Below, piece by piece: positions 8,080 through 16,101 of a stretch of 25,129 bases of DNA. The notes under the pieces were generated by a model that saw only the letters and a program-made list of their open reading frames with translations, did not search any database and had not been told where the DNA came from. A program made the position numbers and the translations under genes. The stretch is from positions 1 to 25,129 of the forward strand of contig JBQNAL010000024.1 in the NCBI GenBank assembly GCA_052170475.1, read 5' to 3'. Position 1 is the stretch's first letter, and each line of letters begins with the position of its first letter. This stretch comes from CAJPQU01 sp052170475. GTDB taxonomy: Bacteria > Bacillota > Negativicutes > Selenomonadales > Selenomonadaceae.

Positions 8080-9249
8080 TTACGGCGCGGGCGACAGCGC
8101 CTGTACCTTTTCTTCCAAAATCGTCAACGCCTTCTTGAGCTGGAGATCTTCCGCCGCACCTTCCTCCGCCTTCACCGGGACATCCGGCTCAACGCCGACG
8201 CCATTGATGCTGCGGCCATTCGGGGTATAATACTTCGCCACGGTGAGCTTCACCGCGTCCTCTGCACCGGGCATGGGCATGACGACCTGCACGGACCCCT
8301 TCCCGTAGGACGTCTCCCCCACGATGGTGGCCGCCCCCGTATCTTGGAGCGCCCCCGCCAAAATCTCCGACGCGCTGGCACTGTTATGGTCGATGAGGAC
8401 GACGAGAGGAATCCCCGCCTCCGTCAGGGTCGAATCGTATTCTTGACGCGTGCCGTCCCGCTCTACGACGGAGACGATGATCCCCTTCGGCACCAGCCGC
8501 TTGGCGATCTCCACGCAGGACGTGATGTAGCCGCCGGGGTTCGCCCGCAAATCGAGGACGAGTCCCTTCATGCCGCCCTCCATCAAATGATCATAGGCTT
8601 CCCCGAACTCCTCCGCCGTATGCTCCGCAAAGGAAGTGATGCGAAGGTATCCAATGTCTTTGGGGAGCATCTGCCCCGCCGCCGTGCGGACATGGATGTA
8701 GTCGCGGGTGATGGAGTACTCCTTCACCTCCTCGCCGGCGCGGCGAATCGTCAGCGTCACCTCGGTGCCCACTTCCCCCCGAATGTGCAGCGCTACCTCC
8801 TCTCGTCCCAGCGTTTCCGTCGGGGTGCCGTCCACCGCTAAAATTTTATCCCCGACTTTGAGTCCCGCCGCTTCCCCCGGCGTCCCCGACATGACGGAGA
8901 GAATCTTCACCCCGTCCTCAAAGCCCATCACCACGCCGATCCCGCCGAACTGCGCGTTGGCATGATTTTTGAGCTTTTCGTACATCGCCGGATCGAGATA
9001 GAGCGAATGGGGATCCCCTAAGGACTTCACCATCCCGGAGATCGCGCCGTCCATGAGTGTACCCGTGTCCACGTCCTCTACATACTGGGTTTCCACATAG
9101 CGCAGGGTGACGAAAAACCGCGCCAACTGCACCGCCTTCGTCAAGTTCACATCCAGCGCCCAAGCGATCCCAGCCAAGGCAAAGAAAGCCGCGATGCCCC
9201 CCGCCAGCACCCCGCCGCAAAAATATAGCCAACGCCCTTTCTGCCCCAA
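8080..9249 (-). CDS. S41 family C-terminal processing protease (CtpA/CtpB type)
   Basis: A membrane-anchored serine protease outside the cytoplasm. The 389-residue product has an N-terminal hydrophobic anchor (about 8-32), a PDZ domain (about 100-170, with GGIGVVMG and GLKVGDKILAVDG), and the S41 catalytic core. SASASE places the nucleophile at Ser292, and Lys317 in SYGKGSVQ lies 25 residues on, the same spacing as in the Ser/Lys dyad of E. coli Tsp. The start is a TTG seven bases after GGAGG; no in-frame ATG fits as well. It follows the M23 peptidase gene by 46 bases. An S41 protease next to FtsEX and an M23 enzyme suggests it trims or turns over a cell-wall hydrolase or its regulator, which is inference. 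Confidence 0.93.
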   Translation of the reverse strand: MGQKGRWLYFCGGVLAGGIAAFFALAGIAWALDVNLTKAVQLARFFVTLRYVETQYVEDVDTGTLMDGAISGMVKSLGDPHSLYLDPAMYEKLKNHANAQFGGIGVVMGFEDGVKILSVMSGTPGEAAGLKVGDKILAVDGTPTETLGREEVALHIRGEVGTEVTLTIRRAGEEVKEYSITRDYIHVRTAAGQMLPKDIGYLRITSFAEHTAEEFGEAYDHLMEGGMKGLVLDLRANPGGYITSCVEIAKRLVPKGIIVSVVERDGTRQEYDSTLTEAGIPLVVLIDHNSASASEILAGALQDTGAATIVGETSYGKGSVQVVMPMPGAEDAVKLTVAKYYTPNGRSINGVGVEPDVPVKAEEGAAEDLQLKKALTILEEKVQALSPAP

Positions 9250-9295
9250 CCGTCATCCTCCGTCCCACGTTCTCTCGCGAGGACGCCGCCTCGCG

Positions 9296-10432
9296 TCACA
9301 AATAGCCCAAAGGCTCCACCGGCTCGCCGCCCTCGCGCACCTCGAAGTGGCAGTGCGGCCCTGTGGAATTGCCCGTGGAGCCGCAATAGGCGATGACCTG
9401 CCCCTGCGCCACCATCTGCCCCTCGCTCACCGCGAGTGCCTCATTATGCCCGTAAAGCGTAGAGATGCCGCCGCCGTGGTCGAGGATCACGGCGTACCCA
9501 TAGCCGGAAATCCAGCCGGAATAAATCACCTGCCCCGCCGCCGCCGCGTGGATGGGATCGCCGTAGTCCCCGCCGATGTCGATACCGCTATGAAAGCGCG
9601 CATCCCCGCTGATGGGATGGACACGCCAGCCGAAAGGCGACGTGATCTCCCCCTCGATGGGCCAGATCATCCCCCCCGCTCCCGCCGTGCCGCCCGGGTA
9701 ATGGTAGCGGCTCTCCTGAATGAGCTTTTCGATCTCCTTGGACGCCGCCACGATCTCCTCGTAAGCCTGCTGGGAAAGCTCCTTATCCGTCTCCATCTTC
9801 TCTAAGAGCCGATCCTTGTCCTGCTTCTTGACGCGCAACACCTGCTGCCGATCCGAAGCCGCCCGCGTCAACTTCGCCTGCGCCTTGCGCTCCGCCTCTA
9901 AGTCAGCCCGCGCCTTTTCCACCACGCGCTTATCCGCTACGACTTGCTGCACCAGCCGAAAATCGCTGCGGATGACGCGGGACAAGAGATCCATGCGGGT
10001 CAAAAAATCCTTGAAGTCCTTCACCCCAAAGAGCGCGTCCAAATAACTGACCTGCCCGTTCATATAGATGTCACGCACCCGACGGCGCAAGCGCCACGTC
10101 TTATTCTCTAAATCCTCCGTCGTTTTCTCTAAGAGCGCCTGATTGTCTCTGATTCTCGCATCCACCGCGTCTAAGTCCCGCTTCACCGCCCGATAGGCCG
10201 TCTCTGCGTCCCGCACCTCGTCGGAAAGCTGCCGGATCTGCGCCGACACCGTATCGATCCCTACCTGGATGCGCTCCGTCTCTTCCTGCTGCATCTCCGC
10301 TTGCTGGCGAAGACTCTCTAACTGCTGCTCCAGCTCCTCTGTCTCGTCGTCCGCCAACGCCACCGCCCAAGGCGAAACGAAGACCGTCAAAGCGAGGATC
10401 CCTATGACCGCCTTCTCCTTCACGCGCTTCAT
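9296..10432 (-). CDS. coiled-coil M23 peptidoglycan endopeptidase (EnvC/PcsB-like partner of FtsEX)
   Basis: A secreted 378-residue protein: signal peptide (about 1-28, ending near AVALADDE), a long coiled-coil region (about 29-235, rich in Glu, Gln, Arg and Lys heptads), then a C-terminal LytM/M23 domain (about 250-378). The zinc ligands appear intact: HSGID (His and Asp) and HCHFEV (HxH). It may therefore cut peptidoglycan itself, unlike E. coli EnvC whose LytM site is degenerate. The ATG at 10432 is preferred over a GTG two codons upstream, because an AGGGGG site is properly spaced only from the ATG. It begins 12 bases after ftsX ends, supporting a role as the extracellular partner switched on by FtsEX. 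Confidence 0.92.
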   Translation of the reverse strand: MKRVKEKAVIGILALTVFVSPWAVALADDETEELEQQLESLRQQAEMQQEETERIQVGIDTVSAQIRQLSDEVRDAETAYRAVKRDLDAVDARIRDNQALLEKTTEDLENKTWRLRRRVRDIYMNGQVSYLDALFGVKDFKDFLTRMDLLSRVIRSDFRLVQQVVADKRVVEKARADLEAERKAQAKLTRAASDRQQVLRVKKQDKDRLLEKMETDKELSQQAYEEIVAASKEIEKLIQESRYHYPGGTAGAGGMIWPIEGEITSPFGWRVHPISGDARFHSGIDIGGDYGDPIHAAAAGQVIYSGWISGYGYAVILDHGGGISTLYGHNEALAVSEGQMVAQGQVIAYCGSTGNSTGPHCHFEVREGGEPVEPLGYL

Positions 10433-10444
10433 CCCCACGCCCCC

Positions 10445-11332
10445 TCACGCCTTCAAGAGTCGCTTCAAGGAAATCGTGCTGCCCAAAGCGCCGATGAACA
10501 TGCCGCAAAAGAGCAGAATAAAGCCCACATAGGTGAGAAGCGGATAGAGGGGAAGCAAAGGAAAGAAGGTCAGCGTGTCATAGACCTTCGCCGTGATCAT
10601 CCCGTAGGTCAGCCGGAGCGCAACAAAAGCCAATACGCTCCCGAAAAAGCCTAAGACGATACCCTCCAAGAGAAATGGCCAGCGAATAAACCAGTCCGTC
10701 GCCCCCACATACTTCATGATCGCGATCTCCTTGCGGCGGGCGATGACCGTCAGGCGGATCGTATTCGAGATGATAAAGAGCGTCGCCCCGGCCAAGAGCA
10801 CCATCAAGGCGACCCCGAAGAGCCGCATGAGCCGCGTGATGTCGAAGAGATGTTCCACCACGTCCTGCCCGTACTTCACTGCCTCCACCCCGTCGAGGGG
10901 TGCGATGGCGTCCGCCGCCGTCTTCACCATGTCCGGCTGACGCACGACCACTTCAAAGGCATTGGGCAAGGGATTCGCTTCTCCCAAGGCGTCCAAAAGG
11001 AACTTCTGATCCCCCAGCCGCTCCTTGAAGCGCTCCATGGCCTCGTCTTTATCGACGAAGGCCACCCGATCGATCCCCTGCATCCCCCGGATCGCCGCTT
11101 CCACCTTCTCCCGCTCGGTCTCCGTCGCTTCATCCTTGAGGTAAACGCTGATCTCCACCTGCGATTCCAGTGCCTCCACCAATTTATTCATGTTCATCAC
11201 GGAGATGAGAAATATGCCAAAAATAAAAAGGGAAACCGCCACCGTCCCGATGGAGGCAAACGCCATCCAACTGTTGCGGCAGAGCGAAAAGAAAACCTCT
11301 CGGACGACGTATTCGCTCGTCCTAATTTTCAT
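10445..11332 (-). CDS. ftsX: cell division ABC transporter permease FtsX
   Basis: Membrane subunit of the FtsEX complex, which couples cytoplasmic ATP hydrolysis to activation of a cell-wall hydrolase during division. The 295-residue product has a first membrane segment at about 24-44, an extracellular loop of roughly 110 residues, and three further membrane segments in the C-terminal half: the classic four-pass FtsX layout. The start at 11332 (MKIRTSEYVVRE) is chosen because FtsX proteins begin shortly before the first membrane helix, and a GGGGG-type site lies nine bases upstream. It overlaps ftsE by 11 bases, indicating translational coupling. Confidence 0.95.
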   Translation of the reverse strand: MKIRTSEYVVREVFFSLCRNSWMAFASIGTVAVSLFIFGIFLISVMNMNKLVEALESQVEISVYLKDEATETEREKVEAAIRGMQGIDRVAFVDKDEAMERFKERLGDQKFLLDALGEANPLPNAFEVVVRQPDMVKTAADAIAPLDGVEAVKYGQDVVEHLFDITRLMRLFGVALMVLLAGATLFIISNTIRLTVIARRKEIAIMKYVGATDWFIRWPFLLEGIVLGFFGSVLAFVALRLTYGMITAKVYDTLTFFPLLPLYPLLTYVGFILLFCGMFIGALGSTISLKRLLKA

Positions 11333-12008
11333 AGCCGTATACCCCCTGCGCTTCATCGCGGACAATATGTCCGTCCTCAATCGCGATGACCCGCTTCTTC
11401 ATCGTGTCCACGATATGCTTGTCGTGGGTCGCCATCACGATGGTGGTGCCGCCGCTATTGATCCGCTTAAAGATGTCCATGATCTCCCATGACGTCTCAG
11501 GATCGAGATTGCCCGTCGGCTCGTCGGCGATCACAATGGCCGGATTGTTGACAATGGCGCGCGCGATCGCGACCCGCTGCTGCTCTCCGCCCGAGAGCTG
11601 CGACGGGAAGCACTTATACTTATCTCGAAGCCCCACGATGTCCAGCACCGCATTCACGCTGTGCTGGATGCGCCGCCGCGGCTCCTCGATCACCTGCATG
11701 GCAAACGCCACGTTCTCAAAGACCGTCTTATCCGGGAGCAGGCGATAATCTTGGAAGATGACCCCTAAGCCCCTGCGCAAATACGGCACATCCCGGTGCG
11801 CCATGTGAACCACATCGTGCCCATTCACCATCAGCGTTCCGTCCGAAGGCAGCACCTCCCGGAAGAGCAGCCGAATGAACGTCGATTTCCCCGCGCCGCT
11901 CGCGCCCACGATGAACACGAAATCGCCTTTCTCAATCGAAACATTCACATGCTCTAAGGCTACCGCGCCATTTTCGTATATTTTGGAAACGTCCTTCATC
12001 TGAATCAT
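11322..12008 (-). CDS. ftsE: cell division ATP-binding protein FtsE
   Basis: Cytoplasmic ATPase of the FtsEX complex. The 228-residue product, exactly the usual size, has Walker A GASGAGKST at 35-43, the signature LSGGEQQRVAIARA, Walker B IVIADEPTGNLD and the H-loop MATHD. The ATG at 12008 has GGAGAGG eight bases upstream and gives the standard N-terminus (MIQMKDVSKIY); in-frame codons further upstream are not supported. First gene of the ftsE-ftsX-M23-S41-PBP run. An extended -10 promoter lies about 150 bases upstream, with a 9-bp inverted repeat between. Confidence 0.96.
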   Translation of the reverse strand: MIQMKDVSKIYENGAVALEHVNVSIEKGDFVFIVGASGAGKSTFIRLLFREVLPSDGTLMVNGHDVVHMAHRDVPYLRRGLGVIFQDYRLLPDKTVFENVAFAMQVIEEPRRRIQHSVNAVLDIVGLRDKYKCFPSQLSGGEQQRVAIARAIVNNPAIVIADEPTGNLDPETSWEIMDIFKRINSGGTTIVMATHDKHIVDTMKKRVIAIEDGHIVRDEAQGVYGYEN

Positions 12009-12104
12009 GACCGTATCCTCTCCTCGCCGCCAAAGGCTATGATAACCCGTCAGGCTGAAAGAAATCGGCAAACCGCTTGCCATGATGTTCGGTATTCTCA
12101 TAAG

Positions 12105-12142
12105 GAAGCACGGGGTAAACGGCAGTGATTGATCCGTGCTTC
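12105..12142. repeat. 9-bp perfect inverted repeat in the ftsE leader
   Basis: GAAGCACGG and CCGTGCTTC are separated by 20 bases. On the minus strand the repeat begins about ten bases after the expected transcription start of ftsE, so it would form a hairpin at the 5' end of the transcript or serve as a binding site. It has no downstream U-tract. Role unknown. Confidence 0.55.
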
Positions 12143-12158
12143 TCTAAGAACATTCTCA

Positions 12159-12167
12159 ATTATATCA
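12159..12167 (-). promoter_or_regulatory. extended -10 promoter for the ftsE operon
   Basis: On the minus strand the sequence reads TGATATAAT, a perfect TATAAT with the TGn extension. No good -35 is visible, as expected for extended -10 promoters. It points at ftsE, leaving a leader of roughly 145 bases. Confidence 0.65.
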
Positions 12168-12284
12168 CAGAAATACGCCATCGGACAGAGGTTTTCAAGC
12201 CGCAAGTACCGTTTTTCATGGATTTTCGCGCCACCTGTCACGCACTTTTCTTCGAGCGCTGCAAAAATGCCTTGTAAAAGCGAC

Positions 12285-12333
12285 AAAACGGCAGACCGAC
12301 GCAGCGAACATGTTTCGCCGAACCGATCTGCCG
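12285..12333 (-). terminator. intrinsic terminator after the cupin gene
   Basis: A ten-base-pair stem with one G-T pair (CGGCAGATCG with CGGTCTGCCG, minus strand) is followed directly by TTTTG. A smaller hairpin GCGAA/TTCGC sits inside the loop. It lies 28 bases beyond the cupin stop codon and upstream of the ftsE promoter, separating the two units. Confidence 0.7.
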
Positions 12334-12360
12334 CCCGTGTAAGATTAGATGCTTTGTCCC

Positions 12361-12702
12361 TTACGCTTCAGGAAATGCCACCACCAACAGCATCTTGAAA
12401 TTTTCCTTTCCGTAAACTGCGTGCGGGTGATTCGCCGGCATGACGATGGATTCGCCCGCAAGAAGCTCGTATTTTTCCCCGTCGATGATGATCTCTCCCA
12501 CCCCGTCCAGCGCCGTCACAAAAGCGTCTCCCTTCGATTCATGGGTGCTGATCCCCTCCCCCTTGGCAAAGGCGAACAGCGTGATCCCAAGCCCCCGATT
12601 CTGGATCAACGTCTTGCTCACCACCTGTCCCTCAGCATAGGCCACTAAATCCTTCAGCGTCAATACTTCCGCCTTTTTGATATTCTTTAAGATCTCGCCC
12701 AT
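12361..12702 (-). CDS. small cupin-domain protein
   Basis: A single-domain cupin of 113 residues. Conserved features are the first motif near GEGISTHESKGDAFVTALDGVGEIIIDG and the second near MPANHPHAV, with His residues that could hold a metal; the second motif HPHAV is clear. Such proteins bind small ligands or metals, and no substrate can be named. The ATG at 12702 is used, not the one at 12711, because AAAGGA is eight bases upstream of the former and overlaps the latter. Single-gene unit with a TATAAT promoter and its own terminator, divergent from recA. Confidence 0.85.
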   Translation of the reverse strand: MGEILKNIKKAEVLTLKDLVAYAEGQVVSKTLIQNRGLGITLFAFAKGEGISTHESKGDAFVTALDGVGEIIIDGEKYELLAGESIVMPANHPHAVYGKENFKMLLVVAFPEA

Positions 12703-12761
12703 AACCCCCATCCTTTCCGTCCGTTGCCAGCGCTTTTCCGCAGTAAAAATCCTCGTTGAAC

Positions 12762-12767
12762 ATTATA
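12762..12767 (-). promoter_or_regulatory. -10 element of the cupin promoter
   Basis: A perfect TATAAT on the minus strand about 60 bases upstream of the cupin start; the -35 region is weak. It lies in the divergent cupin-recA intergenic region. Confidence 0.5.
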
Positions 12768-12846
12768 CGAAAAGAGGATCGTTTCAGCGGTAACAAAAGT
12801 GACAACCGCCTCCAACAAAACGATCGAAGCCAAGGCCGCACGCCTC

Positions 12847-12875
12847 TATACAACAGCGGAAAAATGCGCTAAAAT
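12847..12875 (+). promoter_or_regulatory. candidate recA promoter
   Basis: TATACA, a 17-base spacer and TAAAAT (12870-12875), about 40 bases before the recA ATG. I looked for a LexA operator of the CGAAC/GTTCG type between the divergent genes and found none that is convincing, so SOS control cannot be claimed from this sequence. Confidence 0.4.
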
Positions 12876-12916
12876 AGGGATATTGAGGGGAGACCCCGTA
12901 AAAAGGAGCGTGCCGC

Positions 12917-14002
12917 ATGGATAAAAAAGAAGCACTCGAAAACGCATTGAAACAGATCGAAAAAGATTTCGGCAAAGGATCGATCATGCGCCTTGGCGAA
13001 GCCACGGCGAACATGAACGTGGAAGTCATCCCCACGGGCATCCTGCCCCTTGACATCGCGCTTGGCGTCGGCGGCCTTCCTCGTGGGCGCATCGTCGAAG
13101 TCTATGGTCCTGAATCCTCCGGCAAGACGACGGTGACGCTGCACATGATCGCCGAAGCCCAGCGCCGCGGCGGCTTGGCGGCCTTCATCGACGCCGAACA
13201 CGCCCTCGACCCGGTCTACGCGAAAAAATTGGGCGTCGATACGGAAAACCTGCTCATCTCCCAGCCGGATAACGGCGAACAGGCCTTGGAGATCGTCGAA
13301 GCCTTAGTCCGCAGCGGCGCCATCGACATCATCGTCGTGGACTCCGTGGCCGCCTTGGTGCCAAAAGAAGAAATCGAAGGCGACATGGGTGCCTCCCATG
13401 TGGGCTTGCAGGCGCGACTCATGAGCCAAGCCATGCGAAAACTCACCGGCTTCATCAGCCGCTCCAAGTCCGTCACCGTCTTCATCAACCAGATCCGCGA
13501 AAAAGTCGGCGTCACCTACGGCAGCCCCGAGGTCACCACCGGCGGCCGGGCGCTCAAATTCTACTCCACCATCCGCATCGACGTCCGCAAAGGGGAAGCC
13601 CTCAAGCAGGGGACGGAAAGCATCGGCAACCACACCAAGGTCAAGATCGTAAAAAACAAAGTAGCACCGCCCTTCAAGATGTGCGAATTTGACATCATGT
13701 ACGGCGAGGGTGTATCGCGTGAAGGTTGCGTCATCGACATGGCGGCGGACCTCGACGTACTCAATAAAAGCGGCTCTTGGTACTCCTACGAAGGCAGCCG
13801 GCTCGGTCAAGGCCGCGAAACGATCAAGGATCTCTTGCGCCAGCAACCCGCCCTATATGAAGAATTGGCCGTCAAGGTCAAGGATAAACTCAAGGAAAAG
13901 CAAGCCGAAGCAGAGAAAAAAGCCGACGCGAAATTGGCGGCGGCCACGGCCAAGGCGGAAAAAGCAGCGGCCGCCGCTGCGGAAAAGCATGAAAAAGCCT
14001 AA
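12917..14002 (+). CDS. recA: recombinase RecA
   Basis: DNA-dependent ATPase that forms filaments on single-stranded DNA for homologous recombination and, in general, triggers LexA cleavage. The 361-residue product has Walker A GPESSGKTT at 64-72, the FIDAEHALDP segment, Walker B IIVVDSVAAL and loop regions GDMGASHVGLQARLMSQAMRKL and NQIREKVGV. The tail (about 328-361) is a low-complexity Ala/Lys/Glu run rather than the acidic tail of E. coli. AAGGAG lies eight bases before the ATG. Its 3' end overlaps recX by 14 bases. Confidence 0.98.
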   Translation: MDKKEALENALKQIEKDFGKGSIMRLGEATANMNVEVIPTGILPLDIALGVGGLPRGRIVEVYGPESSGKTTVTLHMIAEAQRRGGLAAFIDAEHALDPVYAKKLGVDTENLLISQPDNGEQALEIVEALVRSGAIDIIVVDSVAALVPKEEIEGDMGASHVGLQARLMSQAMRKLTGFISRSKSVTVFINQIREKVGVTYGSPEVTTGGRALKFYSTIRIDVRKGEALKQGTESIGNHTKVKIVKNKVAPPFKMCEFDIMYGEGVSREGCVIDMAADLDVLNKSGSWYSYEGSRLGQGRETIKDLLRQQPALYEELAVKVKDKLKEKQAEAEKKADAKLAAATAKAEKAAAAAAEKHEKA

Positions 14003-14477
14003 CCCCCCTGCGCTCCACAAAGCGGTGGAGCTTTTGGCTGTTCAGGAACAAAGCGCCGCCAAACTGCGAGAAAAACTCCAGCGCCGGGGCTATCCAGCAG
14101 ACGAAATCGAAGCCGCATTGGTGCGCCTCACGGAAAAGCAGTACCTTGACGACGACGCGGCCTGTCGGCGGCAATTTCAATACTTTTACGAAGAAAGCGC
14201 CATGAGCGTACGGCAAATCTGTCAAAAGCTCCGCCAGCGCGGATTTTCCTCGGCGCTGGTGACCGCCTGTGTGCCAGAAGACACCGCCGCGCGCGAAGAA
14301 CGAGCGGCACAGACCTCTTTATCACAAAAATTTCGGATGGCGACGCCGCGGGAAAAGATGAAGGCATTCCTTTATCGCCGCGGCTTTTCCTATACCACAT
14401 GCGAACATGCAGCAGAAACATTTTTAGCGAAGCACCCCGACTGGGGCATCGAGGAGGCGCATGATTTTGACGAATGA
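13989..14477 (+). CDS. recX: regulatory protein RecX
   Basis: Modulator that caps or destabilises RecA filaments. The 162-residue product is made of three-helix repeats typical of RecX: AAKLREKLQRRGYPADEIEAALVRL, then SVRQICQKLRQRGF, then MKAFLYRRGFSY near the end. The ATG at 13989 lies inside the end of recA (14-base overlap) with a weak GCGGAAAAG upstream, so translation is probably coupled to recA. Its own end overlaps guaA by 17 bases. Confidence 0.9.
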   Translation: MKKPNPPALHKAVELLAVQEQSAAKLREKLQRRGYPADEIEAALVRLTEKQYLDDDAACRRQFQYFYEESAMSVRQICQKLRQRGFSSALVTACVPEDTAAREERAAQTSLSQKFRMATPREKMKAFLYRRGFSYTTCEHAAETFLAKHPDWGIEEAHDFDE

Positions 14478-16011
14478 AATGATCTTAGTGCTGGATTTTG
14501 GCGGCCAATACAATCAGCTCATCGCCCGCCGCGTGCGGGAATGTAACGTCTACTGCGAAGTCCATCCCTACGCCATGGACATCGCCGCCATCAAGGAAAA
14601 GCAGCCCACAGGCATCATCCTCACCGGCGGGCCAAACAGCGTCTACGGCGATACGGCGCTCCCCTACGACAAGGCGCTCTTCTCCCTCGGCGTGCCGATC
14701 TTAGGCATCTGCTACGGCAGCCAGCTCATGGCGCACGCCTTGGGCGGACGGGTGGAAGCCGCCCCCGTCAGCGAATACGGCAAGACGGAAATCACTGTCA
14801 CCGCACCGGAATCCCCGCTCTTTTTGGGCGTAGCGGCAAAGACCATCGGCTGGATGAGCCACACCGACTACATCGCCGCCGTGCCGGAGGGGTTCCGCGT
14901 GACGGCGACGACCCCCGTCTGCCCCATCGCGGCCATGGAGGACAGCGAGCGCCATCTCTACGCCGTCCAGTTCCACCCCGAAGTCCTCCACACCGCCGAA
15001 GGGAAGACCATGCTCCAAAACTTCGTCCGCCGCGTCTGCGGCTGCGTTGGAGACTGGAAAATGGACGCCTTCATCGACCGCACCGTCGCCGACCTGAAAA
15101 CGAAAATCGGCAGCGGACGGGCGCTCTGCGCCCTCTCCGGCGGCGTCGATTCCTCCGTCGCGGCGGTACTCCTCTCCAAGGCCATCGGCCGTCAGCTCAC
15201 CTGCGTATTCGTCGATCACGGCCTCCTGCGGAAAAACGAAGCCGACGAAGTGGCGGCAGTATTTGGCAAAGGCGGCTCCTACGACCTCAACTTCATCCGC
15301 GTAGACGCGCACGAAACCTTCTACGCCAAGCTTAAGGGCATCACCGATCCAGAGGAAAAGCGCAAGATCATCGGCGAAGAATTTATCCGCGTCTTTGAAG
15401 CGGAAGCAAAAAAGATCGGACAGGTGGACTTCCTCGTCCAAGGCACCATCTACCCCGACGTCATCGAAAGCGGCCTCGGCAAATCCGCCGTCATCAAATC
15501 CCACCACAACGTCGGCGGCCTGCCGGATCACGTGGACTTCAAAGAAATCGTCGAGCCGCTCCGCCTCCTCTTCAAGGACGAAGTCCGCGAAGTCGGCCGC
15601 CATCTCGGTATTCCCGAGCGCCTCGTCCGCCGCCAGCCCTTCCCCGGCCCCGGCCTCGGCATCCGCATCATCGGCGAAGTCACCGCAGAAAAAGTCCGCA
15701 TCGTCCAAGACGCCGACGCCATCTACCGCGAGGAAATCGACAAAGCCGGCCTCGCCAGCGACCTAGGTCAATACTTTGCCGCCCTCACCAACATGCGCTC
15801 CGTCGGCGTCATGGGCGACGGCCGCACCTACGACTACGCCATCGCGCTGCGCGCCGTCCTCACCACCGACTTCATGACCGCCGAAAGCGCCCCCCTCCCC
15901 TGGCCCCTCCTCCAAACCGTCGCCAACCGCATCGTCAACGAAGTCAAAGGCATCAACCGCGTCCTCTACGACTGCACCACGAAACCCCCGGCGACGATTG
16001 AATTTGAATAG
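14461..16011 (+). CDS. guaA: GMP synthase (glutamine-hydrolysing)
   Basis: Converts XMP, ATP and glutamine to GMP. The 516-residue product has the class I glutamine amidotransferase domain with catalytic Cys84 (GICYGSQ), His172 and Glu174 (FHPEV). The ATP-pyrophosphatase domain has the SGGVDSS loop at 226-232, and the C-terminal dimerisation domain ends in KPPATIEFE. A strong GAGGAGG site precedes the ATG inside recX. Its position after recX with overlap suggests one recA-recX-guaA transcript. The 3' end of guaA is a known target for integrating islands in several bacteria, and here the base composition shifts abruptly right after its stop codon. Confidence 0.98.
   Translation: MILTNEMILVLDFGGQYNQLIARRVRECNVYCEVHPYAMDIAAIKEKQPTGIILTGGPNSVYGDTALPYDKALFSLGVPILGICYGSQLMAHALGGRVEAAPVSEYGKTEITVTAPESPLFLGVAAKTIGWMSHTDYIAAVPEGFRVTATTPVCPIAAMEDSERHLYAVQFHPEVLHTAEGKTMLQNFVRRVCGCVGDWKMDAFIDRTVADLKTKIGSGRALCALSGGVDSSVAAVLLSKAIGRQLTCVFVDHGLLRKNEADEVAAVFGKGGSYDLNFIRVDAHETFYAKLKGITDPEEKRKIIGEEFIRVFEAEAKKIGQVDFLVQGTIYPDVIESGLGKSAVIKSHHNVGGLPDHVDFKEIVEPLRLLFKDEVREVGRHLGIPERLVRRQPFPGPGLGIRIIGEVTAEKVRIVQDADAIYREEIDKAGLASDLGQYFAALTNMRSVGVMGDGRTYDYAIALRAVLTTDFMTAESAPLPWPLLQTVANRIVNEVKGINRVLYDCTTKPPATIEFE
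15995..16008. repeat. 14-bp repeat, copy 1 (in the guaA 3' end)
   Basis: CGATTGAATTTGAA at the end of guaA is repeated exactly at 16322-16335 near the end of the ruined XRE gene. Both copies encode an IEFE-type peptide, so coding similarity by chance is possible; a trace of recombination at the guaA attachment site is the alternative. Confidence 0.5.
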
Positions 16012-16020
16012 CGAGAATAA
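16006..16020. repeat. 15-bp island-flanking repeat, left copy (candidate attachment site)
   Basis: GAATAGCGAGAATAA spans the guaA stop codon. The right copy at 23111-23125 differs by one base. The two copies bracket the AT-rich island almost exactly. They may be attL/attR-like remains of an insertion at guaA, or chance; no integrase gene is present. Confidence 0.4.
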
Positions 16021-16035
16021 AACTGTTTCTGCGAT

Positions 16036-16058
16036 AGAACCGTTAAAAACAGGGTTCT
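16036..16058 (+). terminator. weak hairpin after guaA
   Basis: AGAACC and GGTTCT form a 6-bp stem with an 11-base loop, 25 bases after the guaA stop. No U-tract follows, so it is at best a weak terminator. Confidence 0.25.
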
Positions 16059-16072
16059 CCAGTAATTAGGTG

Positions 16073-16101
16073 TTGTCAAAACTCCTGAGTGATACTATTT
16101 T
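16073..16101 (+). promoter_or_regulatory. promoter of the restriction-modification operon with overlapping direct repeat
   Basis: TTGTCA (16073-16078), a 17-base spacer and TATTTT (16096-16101). An exact 8-bp direct repeat TGATACTA (16090-16097 and 16101-16108), with starts 11 bases apart, overlaps the -10. Repeats on the same helix face over a promoter are typical of XRE or controller-protein operators, and a ruined XRE gene lies just downstream. Confidence 0.55.

Noticed and set aside
8075..8088. GCGCC/GGCGC hairpin at the stop codon of the S41 protease gene
   Set aside because: Only five base pairs with a poor T-tract, followed closely by the next gene; not convincing as a terminator.
7927..8841. 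304-codon plus-strand frame opposite the PBP and S41 genes
   Set aside because: Shadow frame crossing two real minus-strand genes and their spacer, without motif or ribosome site.
12098..12286. 62-codon minus-strand frame upstream of ftsE
   Set aside because: It covers the ftsE promoter and the leader hairpin and has no ribosome site or recognisable sequence.
12720..12916. LexA/SOS box between the cupin and recA genes
   Set aside because: GAAC at 12758 is not followed by a matching half-site; nothing close to the Bacillota SOS consensus was found.
14701..15708. 335-codon minus-strand frame opposite guaA
   Set aside because: Composed of Asp/Glu/Ala/Val/Phe repeats that mirror guaA codon use; guaA has all its catalytic motifs on the other strand.
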